Assembly: GCA_947498935.1 (NCBI GenBank)
Contig: CANMMM010000011.1
Location: 1-64,000, forward strand
Direction of reading: 5' to 3'
From: an uncultured Aquimarina sp.
Lineage (GTDB): Bacteria > Bacteroidota > Bacteroidia > Flavobacteriales > Flavobacteriaceae
Length of the DNA stretch: 64,000 nucleotides
In this document: positions 36,668-46,200 of the stretch, one piece after another
Position numbering within the stretch: the first letter of the stretch is position 1
Layout of the letters: every line of letters begins with the position of its first letter
Position numbers and translations under genes: made by a program
The notes under the pieces: model-generated
Seen by the model: only the letters and a program-made list of their open reading frames with translations
The model's database searches: none
What the model was told of the DNA's origin: nothing

Positions 36668-37627
36668 ATGAAAACTACTTATATGAATCGCCAAGCACTT
36701 ATACATTGTTTCAAACGTATACAACCGTATATACATCATACTCCTGTGCTCACTTCTAGATTACTCAATGAAATAGCTGGTGCTTCTCTGTTTTTTAAAT
36801 GTGAGAACTTTCAGCGAATGGGGGCTTTTAAGATGCGAGGAGCGGTTCATGCTATCTTACAATTATCCGATGAGCAGCGTGCGCATGGAGTGGTTACCCA
36901 TTCTTCTGGAAATTTTGCACAGGCATTATCACTCGCTGCACAGACGCTAGGTGTTACTGCCTATATCGTGATGCCTGCTACCGCTCCTATGGTAAAGAAA
37001 GCTGCGGTGCAGGATTATGGAGGCATTATTATAGAATGCCCGCCTACACTCACAGATCGAGAAGCTACTGCCGCTCGTATACAAGCCGAAAAACAGGCTA
37101 CTTTTATTCACCCTTCTGATGATCCTGATGTGATTCTAGGACAAGGTACTGCTGCTATGGAATTATTAGAAACCCATGCAGATTTAGATGTTATTTTTTG
37201 TTCTGTGGGTGGTGGAGGATTGATTGGTGGCACTGCTTTAGCAGCTACACATTTTGGAAACCACTGTGCTGTGATTGGTGGAGAACCCCTAGCTGTAGAC
37301 GATGCCTATCGATCCCTGCGAAGTGGTCGGATAGAAAGTAATACAACCACTGATACGATTGCCGATGGACTAAAAACACAATTAGGTAAACATACCTTCC
37401 CTATAATCCAGCAACAGGTGGCTGAAATCATACGGGTAGAAGAAGATGAGATCGTAGCAGCCATGCAACTCGTATGGGAACGCCTAAAAATTATTATCGA
37501 ATCCTCTGCTGCTGTTGCCTTTGCTGCAATGCTAAAAGAAAAACACCGTTTTACCAATCAAAAAATAGGTATTATTCTCTCTGGGGGCAATGTAGACCTG
37601 TCGCAGTTGCCTTTTAGTCGTTCATAA
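36668..37627 (+). CDS. PLP-dependent threonine/serine dehydratase (fold type II)
   Basis: The protein has 319 residues; MKTTYMNRQA or the second methionine could be the start. The PLP lysine lies in GAFKMRGA (K55). Other conserved parts are HTPVLTSRLLNE, THSSGNFAQALSLAA (substrate loop), the phosphate-binding glycine loop SVGGGGLIGG (about 176-185) and the C-terminal IILSGGNVDL. It lacks the C-terminal ACT regulatory domain of biosynthetic IlvA, so a catabolic threonine/serine dehydratase or serine racemase is more likely. It forms a single-gene unit with its own downstream palindrome C1. Confidence 0.9.
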   Translation: MKTTYMNRQALIHCFKRIQPYIHHTPVLTSRLLNEIAGASLFFKCENFQRMGAFKMRGAVHAILQLSDEQRAHGVVTHSSGNFAQALSLAAQTLGVTAYIVMPATAPMVKKAAVQDYGGIIIECPPTLTDREATAARIQAEKQATFIHPSDDPDVILGQGTAAMELLETHADLDVIFCSVGGGGLIGGTALAATHFGNHCAVIGGEPLAVDDAYRSLRSGRIESNTTTDTIADGLKTQLGKHTFPIIQQQVAEIIRVEEDEIVAAMQLVWERLKIIIESSAAVAFAAMLKEKHRFTNQKIGIILSGGNVDLSQLPFSRS

Positions 37628-37665
37628 AAACGATAAAGTCTATGAATATTCAGTTATTAGTTACT

Positions 37666-37826
37666 GAACTCATCTTGACTTTTTCTTTTCCCTAAAAAAT
37701 AACTGAAATTCACCTGTATTTCGTTACTTTTTTTATCCGTAGCGCTGCTATGAATTTCAAAAAGTGCCTTATTCAGTCAAATTTCTTCTCATTTTCGGTA
37801 AAAAAACAAAAAGTCAAGATGAGTTC
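37666..37826 (+). repeat. Family C 161-bp palindromic element, copy C1
   Basis: The termini are perfect 19-bp inverted repeats (GAACTCATCTTGACTTTTT and its complement). The centre holds TCCGTAGCGCTGCTATGAA, the same core as family B, and the total length is also 161 bp. The arms differ from family B. Its right end overlaps the last codons and stop of the DinB-like gene. The short direct repeat ACT flanks both ends. Confidence 0.9.
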
Positions 37827-38263
37827 ACTATTTGAGCTAGATGGTGTTCTAAATGATCTACATAATCATTTATCAAATACCTTAAATCTATAATATCTCC
37901 ATTTTCTACTTCTATTTTATAATTCAGTGTTGTATGAGTTTGTACTTTAATGACTTCCTTTATTTGAGTATTGATTGCAATCCAAAACTTTACAATTTCT
38001 TTCGTTTCGGAGTTCTGATACTGATTAGCTTTTACTAATGCAACTTGATTATATTTTCTAATCTTATAAGGCTTATGCTCGAATTGAATTTCTGTAAATC
38101 TTTGGAGATTATTAATTGCAGAATCAATTGAATGACCTAAAATTTCCTTTTTTGACCATTTTTCATCAGATACTTTTAGATTCATTTCTGATTCAGATGA
38201 TTGAGATACGTATCTCGATCCTGTCTGTAGTAAGTCTTCAAGCTTAGTTATTAATGCTACCAT
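37814..38263 (-). CDS. DinB-like metal-binding four-helix protein
   Basis: The protein has 149 residues. A four-helix pattern with conserved histidines in KKEILGHSIDSAINNLQRF (about 49-67) and DHLEHHLAQI (about 135-144) matches the DinB/YfiT-like fold, where three histidines bind a metal ion, usually nickel or zinc. Some relatives are thiol-dependent transferases; the substrate is unknown here. The last residues (NSS and the TGA stop) are encoded by the terminus of palindrome C1, so insertion of the element appears to have replaced the original 3' end. Confidence 0.8.
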   Translation of the reverse strand: MVALITKLEDLLQTGSRYVSQSSESEMNLKVSDEKWSKKEILGHSIDSAINNLQRFTEIQFEHKPYKIRKYNQVALVKANQYQNSETKEIVKFWIAINTQIKEVIKVQTHTTLNYKIEVENGDIIDLRYLINDYVDHLEHHLAQIVNSS

Positions 38264-38300
38264 TTCTTAAGTTTTGACTAATCCATTAAGTATTGTATAC

Positions 38301-38466
38301 TAAATTAGGTTACCCTTTTATATAATTTGCTATAAAAACGATCTTTTGCACGCATACTTTGCAATTTTTTAGTTGCTTAGCGCTGCTATGCCACTAAAAA
38401 ATCACTTCATTTAGTCACAAAATCTTACGATGCTCGCTAAAATCGAAAAAGCTTACATCAATTTAC
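38301..38466 (+). repeat. Family B element with drifted termini, copy B7
   Basis: The interior matches B1 closely (AATTTGCTATAAAAACGATC, CTTAGCGCTGCTATGCCAC, CACAAAATCTTACGATG). The outer ends read TAAATTAGGTTAC and CTTACATCAATTTA, still partly complementary. It lies between two minus-strand genes. Confidence 0.82.
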
Positions 38467-38477
38467 TAGAATCGTAT

Positions 38478-39527
38478 CTAAGCCTGCTCCATAATTTCCT
38501 TAAAAAGTGGATGCTTTAGATACCCTCCGTAGATAATATCGGGAGTTATTAATGAGTTATTATCATTTCCTTCGATCAGTATAGGCCCATGTTTTGCTAT
38601 GGCAATATCCCACCCTACCATTCTATCTGGAATACATTCTAGCACATCGTGGATCAATTGTTTGGCCGCATCGAAATAGGGAATCTCATACCCATGAAAA
38701 ACTGTAGCTGTATCTGGATGTGCTGCTAATTGCTGTCCTCCGTGTTTCATTAATTGGTGACTAGTACCTACTAAGATTCCTTTTTCTAGATCAATACCTA
38801 CTGACATCCCACCTGCATTGCTATTATCGATCACACTCCCTCCTGCTCCGAATCGCATAAAGGCTGAAAGGATATGTGGTTTTCCTTGTGTATCTATATA
38901 GGTCGTAAAGCGTATTGTATTAAGACTATGTGGATATATTTTATTGATCTGTGGATGCTGTACTACTACTTCTTGGAACAGACAGTCGTGCGTGATCAGG
39001 TATGGATAACAGGCTGCTAGATCTTGCTCTAGCGTATGTGTATGAATCAAAAAACAGCCTTTTCCGCCCATATCTGTAATGGACTTAACGAATACTTGCT
39101 CGTATCCTTGCTGCTGTAATAATTGCTGGAAATAAGTGACTAACGCTGCTAGTGAATCAATAGCTGTTATTACTCCTTGAGCGTCGTAAAAGCGCTGTTT
39201 AAAATTATAACCAACTAACTTGGGAATCGGTAGCTTATGGGATTGGGTGTGTAAGGTAAAGGCTAACTTGTTTCGCAATAAAGTGGCATAGGTATCTTGA
39301 TGTAAGCGCTTAGAATACGTAATCTTATCTACTTCTTTGCTACTTAAATATGCTTTATACTCCTTGACGTCTTTTCGGTATAAAAACTTGCCTAAGTAGA
39401 AATAGGGCAATTCTTTTTTGTGATACCAAAATGATAGCATCTCACTTAGTATTCGGAAAGTACTTTTTCTGTTGGGATCTTTTAGAACGACTGCAATTCT
39501 TTTTTTTAGTAATTGTAAGGCACTCAT
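38478..39527 (-). CDS. Sugar-transfer-associated ATP-grasp family protein
   Basis: The protein has 349 residues. ATP-grasp features are visible: a strand with VFVKSITDMGGKGCFLI (about 145-161), a central SLNTIRFTTYID and FMRFGAGGSVIDNSNAGGMSVGID segment, and the late metal/ATP motif LIEGNDNNSL. This pattern fits the sugar-transfer associated ATP-grasp group, often found in polysaccharide or peptide-modification loci. The neighbours here are not glycan genes, so the substrate cannot be inferred. It has a start at 39527 and a likely single-gene transcript. Confidence 0.85.
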   Translation of the reverse strand: MSALQLLKKRIAVVLKDPNRKSTFRILSEMLSFWYHKKELPYFYLGKFLYRKDVKEYKAYLSSKEVDKITYSKRLHQDTYATLLRNKLAFTLHTQSHKLPIPKLVGYNFKQRFYDAQGVITAIDSLAALVTYFQQLLQQQGYEQVFVKSITDMGGKGCFLIHTHTLEQDLAACYPYLITHDCLFQEVVVQHPQINKIYPHSLNTIRFTTYIDTQGKPHILSAFMRFGAGGSVIDNSNAGGMSVGIDLEKGILVGTSHQLMKHGGQQLAAHPDTATVFHGYEIPYFDAAKQLIHDVLECIPDRMVGWDIAIAKHGPILIEGNDNNSLITPDIIYGGYLKHPLFKEIMEQA

Positions 39528-39901
39528 GATGTTTGATTAGACTCATTATGTTTACAGATTCACAACGATGTATACGTATGTGCTGCATGTAATACAGTAA
39601 TGGAATTGATTTTGTTTTTTGATGATGGTAGTACTAACAGCTTTTAAAAACCCGCTTATTCCTACATAACAAACATACGATTAAACCTACAAATACCTAC
39701 TTTATTGTGTGCTGAAAATGAATAATTATACACCTCACTTTTTTAAATAGTAACTATACACTCATCTTAACTTTTTATTCCTTTGCTAGCGTAGCGTCTC
39801 GTTCGTGCCGTATCCGTTAATCGGTAAGCCTTGTAATATTCAGCTTGGGTCTAAAAAAACTGCTCAAAATCATTAGTACTGCTTATGATAAAGAATGTTT
39901 T
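39528..39901. other. Intergenic region between the ATP-grasp gene and element A5
   Basis: No gene is recognised. Around 39766-39800 the words CTCATCTTAACTTTTT and TAGCGTAGCG recall family C arms and core and may be an eroded fragment. The promoter of the ATP-grasp gene should lie in the first 100 bp. Confidence 0.4.
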
Positions 39902-39989
39902 GCGTTAGGGATAGCAGCGGCATCCTTTTTTGGTTTTCTGTAAAACCAAAAAAGATATAGCGGATAGCCCGACCCTTGTGGTAACGCCC
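39902..39989 (-). repeat. Family A hairpin element, copy A5 (covarying stem)
   Basis: On the minus strand it begins GGGCGTTACC and ends CCCTAACGC. The apical stem is CTTTTTTGGTTTT with AAAACCAAAAAAG, so the GG/CC pair replaces the G/C pair of A1, a compensatory difference. It lies 42 bp past the stop of the C45 gene on the same strand. Confidence 0.88.
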
Positions 39990-40031
39990 TACTACTAATC
40001 ACTATACTACTAATCACTATACTAGTAACCA

Positions 40032-41702
40032 CTATCGAAGTCTACGCGTGGCTTTCTTGATATACTTACGGATATGGGCCGCATCTTGCACCGTAGTAAT
40101 TTCTCTACGACTGGCTTGTTTATAGGCGATCAATGCTTTTTTATAAGCTTTGTGTGCGTAATGATAGGCTCCTAAAATTTGGTAGGTACGCCAATAATCA
40201 GCATTGAGTTGCTCATAGGCTACTAATTGCTGTGCTGGAATCGTTTTTTTTGCAGCCGTAGCTTGTTCTATGGTTTTGGAGAGCGCTCTAAAACGTTCGT
40301 AATTATGGTATGTATCGGTGTGTACAAAGGGATCTTCTGGGATATTGAGCGATGTAACCGCTAATGATGTTCCAGAGTTGGAGTTCATTTGTTCGAATAC
40401 TTGTTTTAAATCATAGGCTACAAAAGTTCCTAATTGATATGGAGCGGTGGATACCCATACTTTTCGATCCTGCGGCTGGAATATAATTCCGTGATGTGCT
40501 AATAGTTGATTAAGTGCTTTTTCGTTTCCATATCCTATGGCTGCATTTTCCAATCCTTCTCGATTACGGAGTATGGCTGCTGCATGGGTAGGGGTTAGTT
40601 TTTCTGATGCTGCTAATAACTCTTGCATACGCTGATACCTGTATAAAGAGTGACTCTCTGCAATGGCCTGCTGATTACGAGTATCCTGTGCGTAGGCATT
40701 GCTCTGAAAATGATTTGCACAAATTAGCTGATTGCTATTGGCTACTTCATATACTCCAAAGTTACTGGGAGCTACTTCGATCAATACCACCTTACGATCG
40801 ATAGCACTGCCTATCATGATGGATTCTGATACGAATACCTCTCGTTTTTGGGCAATGGCGATGGCTTCTTCGATGGTACTGGCGTATTGTAATATTTCTC
40901 TAGCGACAATCGATATAGGAGTTTTGGCTTGTAAAGGAATTTTAGATTTCCCTGCATTGATCGTGACCGTCAGCCCCTGTAGGTTCATTCCTGATACGAC
41001 ACCGATCATCCCTGCCCAACCATAGGACATGAAGGGGTATCCTGAATCGGGTTTCATAAAGGTAACAACTTTCTGTTTTGCAAAATCATCGCCCGCATAG
41101 AAATCAAAATTACGTCCTATCAATAGCTTGCCATCAGCGGTTTTATCTCCCCAAGCGGCAAATGAAGTACAGCCCACGAGCATCAAATCCTGTAATGCAT
41201 GCCCTATATCATGTGCGCCATGAGCATACAACATCCGTACATATGGCATGGCTACATCATTATAGGTATCGGGAGCGTATCTAGAGAGGGCATAAATTTC
41301 TTGCTTGTATTCTTCGGGTACGTGTAGGTGCAACTTTCTATTGTACCAAGCTACGATTTTACTGATTAATTTTAGATAGCCTTGGGAAGGAATAAATTCT
41401 TTGATCTTACCTACAAAGGCGTCTTCCTGAGTTTGGATCAATTCTCTGGTGAGGTTTCCTGCGGATAATCCGCGTTCTAAGGGGGAACCTGTAACGTATA
41501 ATTCCCAGATCCCTTGCTCGTTTTGCTGTAAGCTGTTTTTATTGAGCGAATACTGAGTAAGGCTGTGTTGCACTCGTGTGGTGTCTATGGACTGAATACC
41601 CGTAGTATCGGGACGTGCTGCTAATGATTTTTTGACACCGCATGCGCTGCACACTAGCCATATGATACTAAACCCTATGTAAAAATGAGTGTTAACCCGC
41701 AT
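40032..41702 (-). CDS. C45-family autoproteolytic acyltransferase/hydrolase lipoprotein
   Basis: The ATG at 41702 is preferred (MRVNTHFYIGFSIIWLVCSAC), giving a lipoprotein signal and 556 residues; the frame extends ten codons further. The N-terminal-nucleophile family signature is VGCTSFAAWG with the predicted nucleophile cysteine at about residue 178, followed by GRNFDFYAGDD and MIGVVSGMNLQGLTVTINAG. This family (C45, acyl-CoA:6-APA acyltransferase-like) cleaves itself before that cysteine and acts on amide bonds. The start overlaps the end of the FAD gene by 11 bp, so it is the last gene of a four-gene operon. Confidence 0.88.
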   Translation of the reverse strand: MRVNTHFYIGFSIIWLVCSACGVKKSLAARPDTTGIQSIDTTRVQHSLTQYSLNKNSLQQNEQGIWELYVTGSPLERGLSAGNLTRELIQTQEDAFVGKIKEFIPSQGYLKLISKIVAWYNRKLHLHVPEEYKQEIYALSRYAPDTYNDVAMPYVRMLYAHGAHDIGHALQDLMLVGCTSFAAWGDKTADGKLLIGRNFDFYAGDDFAKQKVVTFMKPDSGYPFMSYGWAGMIGVVSGMNLQGLTVTINAGKSKIPLQAKTPISIVAREILQYASTIEEAIAIAQKREVFVSESIMIGSAIDRKVVLIEVAPSNFGVYEVANSNQLICANHFQSNAYAQDTRNQQAIAESHSLYRYQRMQELLAASEKLTPTHAAAILRNREGLENAAIGYGNEKALNQLLAHHGIIFQPQDRKVWVSTAPYQLGTFVAYDLKQVFEQMNSNSGTSLAVTSLNIPEDPFVHTDTYHNYERFRALSKTIEQATAAKKTIPAQQLVAYEQLNADYWRTYQILGAYHYAHKAYKKALIAYKQASRREITTVQDAAHIRKYIKKATRRLR

Positions 41703-43245
41703 CTGATGTAGATTGGTTGTACGATTCGGCAACTACTGTCTTTATTTTATCTACTAAATACTCTTTGTCTATTAATTCTGAGCAGGTAACGATCGCACTG
41801 ATGGTGACTCCTAATATTCCGTGCATATTTAATCCCTGTCCTGTAAATAATAGATTGGGAATTTTAGTTCGTGGTGATAAAAATGATTTCATAGGGTGGT
41901 CTGCATCTTTGACCAATCCATACATCGTACCTTCGTAACACCCGATATAATCTCTGTATGACAATGGCGTAGCTGTATGAATGGAGTGTATACATTGGCG
42001 AATGGTGGGGAACTTTTTTTCTAATTGTTGGAGGTATATTTCTGTTTTTTGTTGTTTAAAATGTGTGTATGCCTCTCCTCTATCTTCTTCATTGGCCACT
42101 GTATTCAGCGTATTAGCCCAAGGAGCTACCTCATCAAATCGCATATAGGTAATGGTCGTGATACTTTCTGCAAAGCCTGGATTTTGGGGATCTTCTGTCA
42201 TCGAAACCATATACGATAATGGCCATTCTGCTGTGGTATATTGCTGCGCTGTCCATACACGTGCTGGGTCATTGGTATGGTAATAGTTTTTATTTTGGTA
42301 AGGAAGTGTTCTTTTCTTTAGCACAATATAGAGACTAAAGGAAGAGATAACACTGGCTACGCCCTGTATCCTATTGTAATACATATTGCGAAAGTGCTGT
42401 TTCCCTACCAACGCTAACGTCACTTTGGGATCTATATTGGAGATAAAGTAATCTCCATAAAAGGTGTCTCCTTTTTGTGTACTAACAGACACTAGTTTTT
42501 TCGCTTCGAAATTAAAGGTCGTTACTTCTTGGTATTTATGAATGGTCCCCCCGTAGGATTTCAGTTTCTTGATCAGTAAACGGGCTATCTGGCTTCCTCC
42601 TTGGACACATTTCCATGCACTTTCTATATACGAATTCACGGATAAGGCATGTACATAAAATGGGGTTTTATCTGGATCCCCTGCATATAAGAAATTAGAA
42701 CCCGCTAATACGGCACGCAGCTTTGGGTTGGTCACTACACGCTCTATATACTCCTTAGCCTTGAGCGTGATTAATGATTCTCCGTAGGTGGGTTTTTCTG
42801 TAGATAGATGGTATAAGGGAAACTGATAGCATGTATCTTTAATCTTGGTCAAATATTGCTGTATACCTGCTGCTTCGTCTGGAAAATAGCGTACCAATTG
42901 CTCATAGAAATTGGTATATCCCTGTGCGTGTGGATAGGCGATAGTATCATCGTCAAACGTGATGACATCATAGGCATCTGTGTCCATACGTTTAAGCTTT
43001 AGATCCTGCATAATCCCCAGATATGTAAAGTACTGATGGAGATTTTGCCCTTTTTCTAATCCGCCGATGTAATGTACCCCTGTATCAAAAATGGTTTTAT
43101 CTCGTACAAAGGTTTGTAGGTTGCCTCCGAACTGATTGTTTTTTTCTAAAACGCATACTTTTTTACCTTCTCTAGCTAGGATATTAGCGCATACCAATCC
43201 GCCTAAGCCACTACCTATAATAATAATATCGAATGTTTGCTGCAT
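41692..43245 (-). CDS. FAD-dependent oxidoreductase, CrtI/retinol-saturase-like
   Basis: The protein has 517 residues. The dinucleotide-binding fold opens the sequence (IIIIGSGLGGLVCANILAREG, residues about 7-27) with the following acidic residue in CVLEKNNQFGGNLQTF. The C-terminal FAD motif is LLFTGQGLNMHGILGVTISA. This family includes phytoene desaturases and polyene-active oxidoreductases, and members occur in flexirubin and aryl polyene loci. Its start codon directly follows the stop of the MMPL gene, so translation is probably coupled. Confidence 0.9.
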   Translation of the reverse strand: MQQTFDIIIIGSGLGGLVCANILAREGKKVCVLEKNNQFGGNLQTFVRDKTIFDTGVHYIGGLEKGQNLHQYFTYLGIMQDLKLKRMDTDAYDVITFDDDTIAYPHAQGYTNFYEQLVRYFPDEAAGIQQYLTKIKDTCYQFPLYHLSTEKPTYGESLITLKAKEYIERVVTNPKLRAVLAGSNFLYAGDPDKTPFYVHALSVNSYIESAWKCVQGGSQIARLLIKKLKSYGGTIHKYQEVTTFNFEAKKLVSVSTQKGDTFYGDYFISNIDPKVTLALVGKQHFRNMYYNRIQGVASVISSFSLYIVLKKRTLPYQNKNYYHTNDPARVWTAQQYTTAEWPLSYMVSMTEDPQNPGFAESITTITYMRFDEVAPWANTLNTVANEEDRGEAYTHFKQQKTEIYLQQLEKKFPTIRQCIHSIHTATPLSYRDYIGCYEGTMYGLVKDADHPMKSFLSPRTKIPNLLFTGQGLNMHGILGVTISAIVTCSELIDKEYLVDKIKTVVAESYNQSTSDAG

Positions 43246-46200
43246 TTATCTCTTTCTATTCAAAACGGTCACTCCACTATGCTGTACCTCTATCTCCCAA
43301 TCTGCTAATAAGGGGGCTATAATAAGGGTGTCTTCTGAAAGTACAATGATCTTTTGTACTACATCATGGAACAATTGTGCATGTTGTGATACTGCTAATG
43401 GAGCGGTTATCTCTAACAAAAGTACATCATTTTTTTGCGATCCTATAGTGCTTTCTGTTACAAATGCTACAGCATGTTTTATTACTGTATAGCTATTTTG
43501 CAATCTCTTTTTTTGTGCTGTATCGATTGGATATACGTGTAGCTTGGCATACGGTCTTCTGTAGCTTATGTAATGTACTGCTACTGCATGATTGTCTGAA
43601 AACACACCTACCTGCGCATCGGCAGGTATTGCTAGGGTGGCTGTTTCCAGTGCTTCTTGATACTGCGTATAATAGCGCTGTACTGCTCGATACGATGTTT
43701 TATAACTATAATTGGCTAGTACTGCTTTTTTAAAATAATCACCTCTTTCTAGTGTTTCTTGAAGGGCGATGTACTGGGACTTGCAATAAGCACTTATTTT
43801 CTTAGTACGTGCTGCGTATGTAGTACCAAAATCAAAAGAGGTGTTAGTTATTCTAGGCAATAGCGTGAGGGTAATCTGGCCATCATAGATGATACTATCT
43901 CCTTTTGGCGCTGCATGTGCAGCTCCATGAATGATGATCGGTAGGACATCCAATTCTAATGTTTCTGCTAGGTAAAAAGCTCCTTTATGAAATCTACGCA
44001 TCTTGGCTGTGGAGGTTCTCGATCCTTCTGGAAATGCTATTAAAGAATAGCCTTGCGCTACTTTTTTTTGTAAATGTGCTACACCATCTTCTATACCTGA
44101 TGAAACAGGATAAAAACCTGCTAACCGAGCTGCTTTTCCAAAAATAGGACTTTGATACACCCAATCCTTTACCAAAAAGATCAGTTTAGGATGTAACATC
44201 CCTATGACTAATATATCTAGAAACGAACTGTGATTGGCTATCAGAATCGCTTGCTTCGAAAATGTATCTTTAGAAATAGTATCAACCCGTACTTTTAAAA
44301 AAGGATTGGTATACAACACAGATGCCATCATTTTAGAAACAACTTTATGAAAAAAATGCATTTTCTTTTTGGTTTTGATAGGTAACCAAGGAATCAATAC
44401 ACTACTGATGATAGATACTAAAAAGCCTCCTATTACAAAATAAGCAATACTACCAACAGACCATAATGTCTGTCGCAGTTGCAAGGGTGCTTTTCCTTTT
44501 TGGCTTCTATAAGTAATCGCATATCGAAATAATATGGGCTGTACCACAAACGAAACTAGTACTGCAGTTAAGATACCTACTAGAGATACGACTGCAATAG
44601 AACGTAGAGCAGGATGTTGGGCAAAGATTAATACCCCAATTCCTAAAATCGTCGTAATCATCGATAATAGAATTGCTGTTTTATAGGTAGGCAATGTAGA
44701 TGTACCATCTGTATGCTCTTTGAGCAAGCCATTGGTCATAAAAATGCTATAATCTACCCCTAACCCAAAGATAAATGTAGAAATAATGACATTAAATATA
44801 TTAAAATCTATCCCCAATACCTGCATCACTCCTAGGGTAATGATCCATGTAATGGCTATAGGAATAATCGTAAGCAATGTCAATACACTATCTCTATAAA
44901 ATACCAATAAGAGTATGATAACGGCAATGAATGAATAGCTAATCAGCGTATCGAAGTCATTCTTTAGTTTACCCAATAGTGCTTCATTCAGTTGTTTTCT
45001 ATTAATCTGTACGGTATTAGGTATCTGAGAAAGGGTCGTTTCTATAGTAGTTGCAGCTGTTTTAGGTACTTTAGCCACCGCTACCACTGTAGCAAAATCT
45101 TCTTGTACTGTAATAAACTCATCTAAGTGTAACCCTTTAATGGCACTATAATCCTCATATTCGATAGGTGATCGTGATCTAGCCAACTGCTCGTAAAAGG
45201 GGGTAAAGGTACTGGGTTTAAACCCTACCTTTGTGCCTGCGGCTATCAATGATGCCTTTAGTTGCTCTTGGCGTTCGGGAGTCCAGAAATCATACCATCG
45301 CTTCATTTTCTGTTGCTGTACCGCTTTGGATAGTACCACCTCCCCTACTGAACTGTAGTGTACTAAGGTCCCTTTCGCTTTTGCTGCAACCAATTGTTGG
45401 TGTAGTACATGATTGGTCTGCAAGGCTGCATCTAAATGCGCTGCATAGGATACTGTGTAGATAGCAGTAGCCTTGCTGTTCGTAATGCTGTCTAAAGTGT
45501 TTTGGGCTGCGGCTAAAGCGGGGGGCTTATAATTCATCGCCTCTAGATCGGTGGTAAATACGACTTTTCGAAACAGAAAAAGCCCTACAATACATGCCAT
45601 ACCAATGCCTAGTTGTAGCCATTTATTTTTATCGAATGGCCATTTTGCTATACGATCGATCCATGTGCTATACGTATGCGTTTGCGCCGTGGAAAAACGA
45701 GCCAATTGCGGTATCAACACCAGTGCAGCTACTGCTGCTGCTAGTACACTGACAGCTGCAAAAACTCCTAAATCATTCAATGCATCGGATTGTACAAATA
45801 GTAGGCATAAAAAGGCAACAGCTGTGGTGAGGCTACTCATCAATATCGGTCTGGCCACATCCTTATACAATGCGCTGATTGCTGTAGTATGCCTATAATG
45901 TGTGAGTATATGTAGGGAATAATCCAATGTAATCCCTAATAATACAGCTCCTATACCCAGTGATATGGCAGAGATCGTTCCTTTTACCCACCACAATACA
46001 GTAAGTCCTACCAATGCGCCGAATAGTGTAGGTACAAAAATAAGCAACGGAATACTCCATTTTCTATAAAACACCGCTAGTATTAGTAATAGAATGGTCA
46101 TCGCAATTCCGATGGTCAGTTGTATGTCTTTTTTGATCTGAGTAGCATTGGCCACTGCATATAGCGTAGCGCCTACCATTTGTGTCTGTACACGGGGTGC

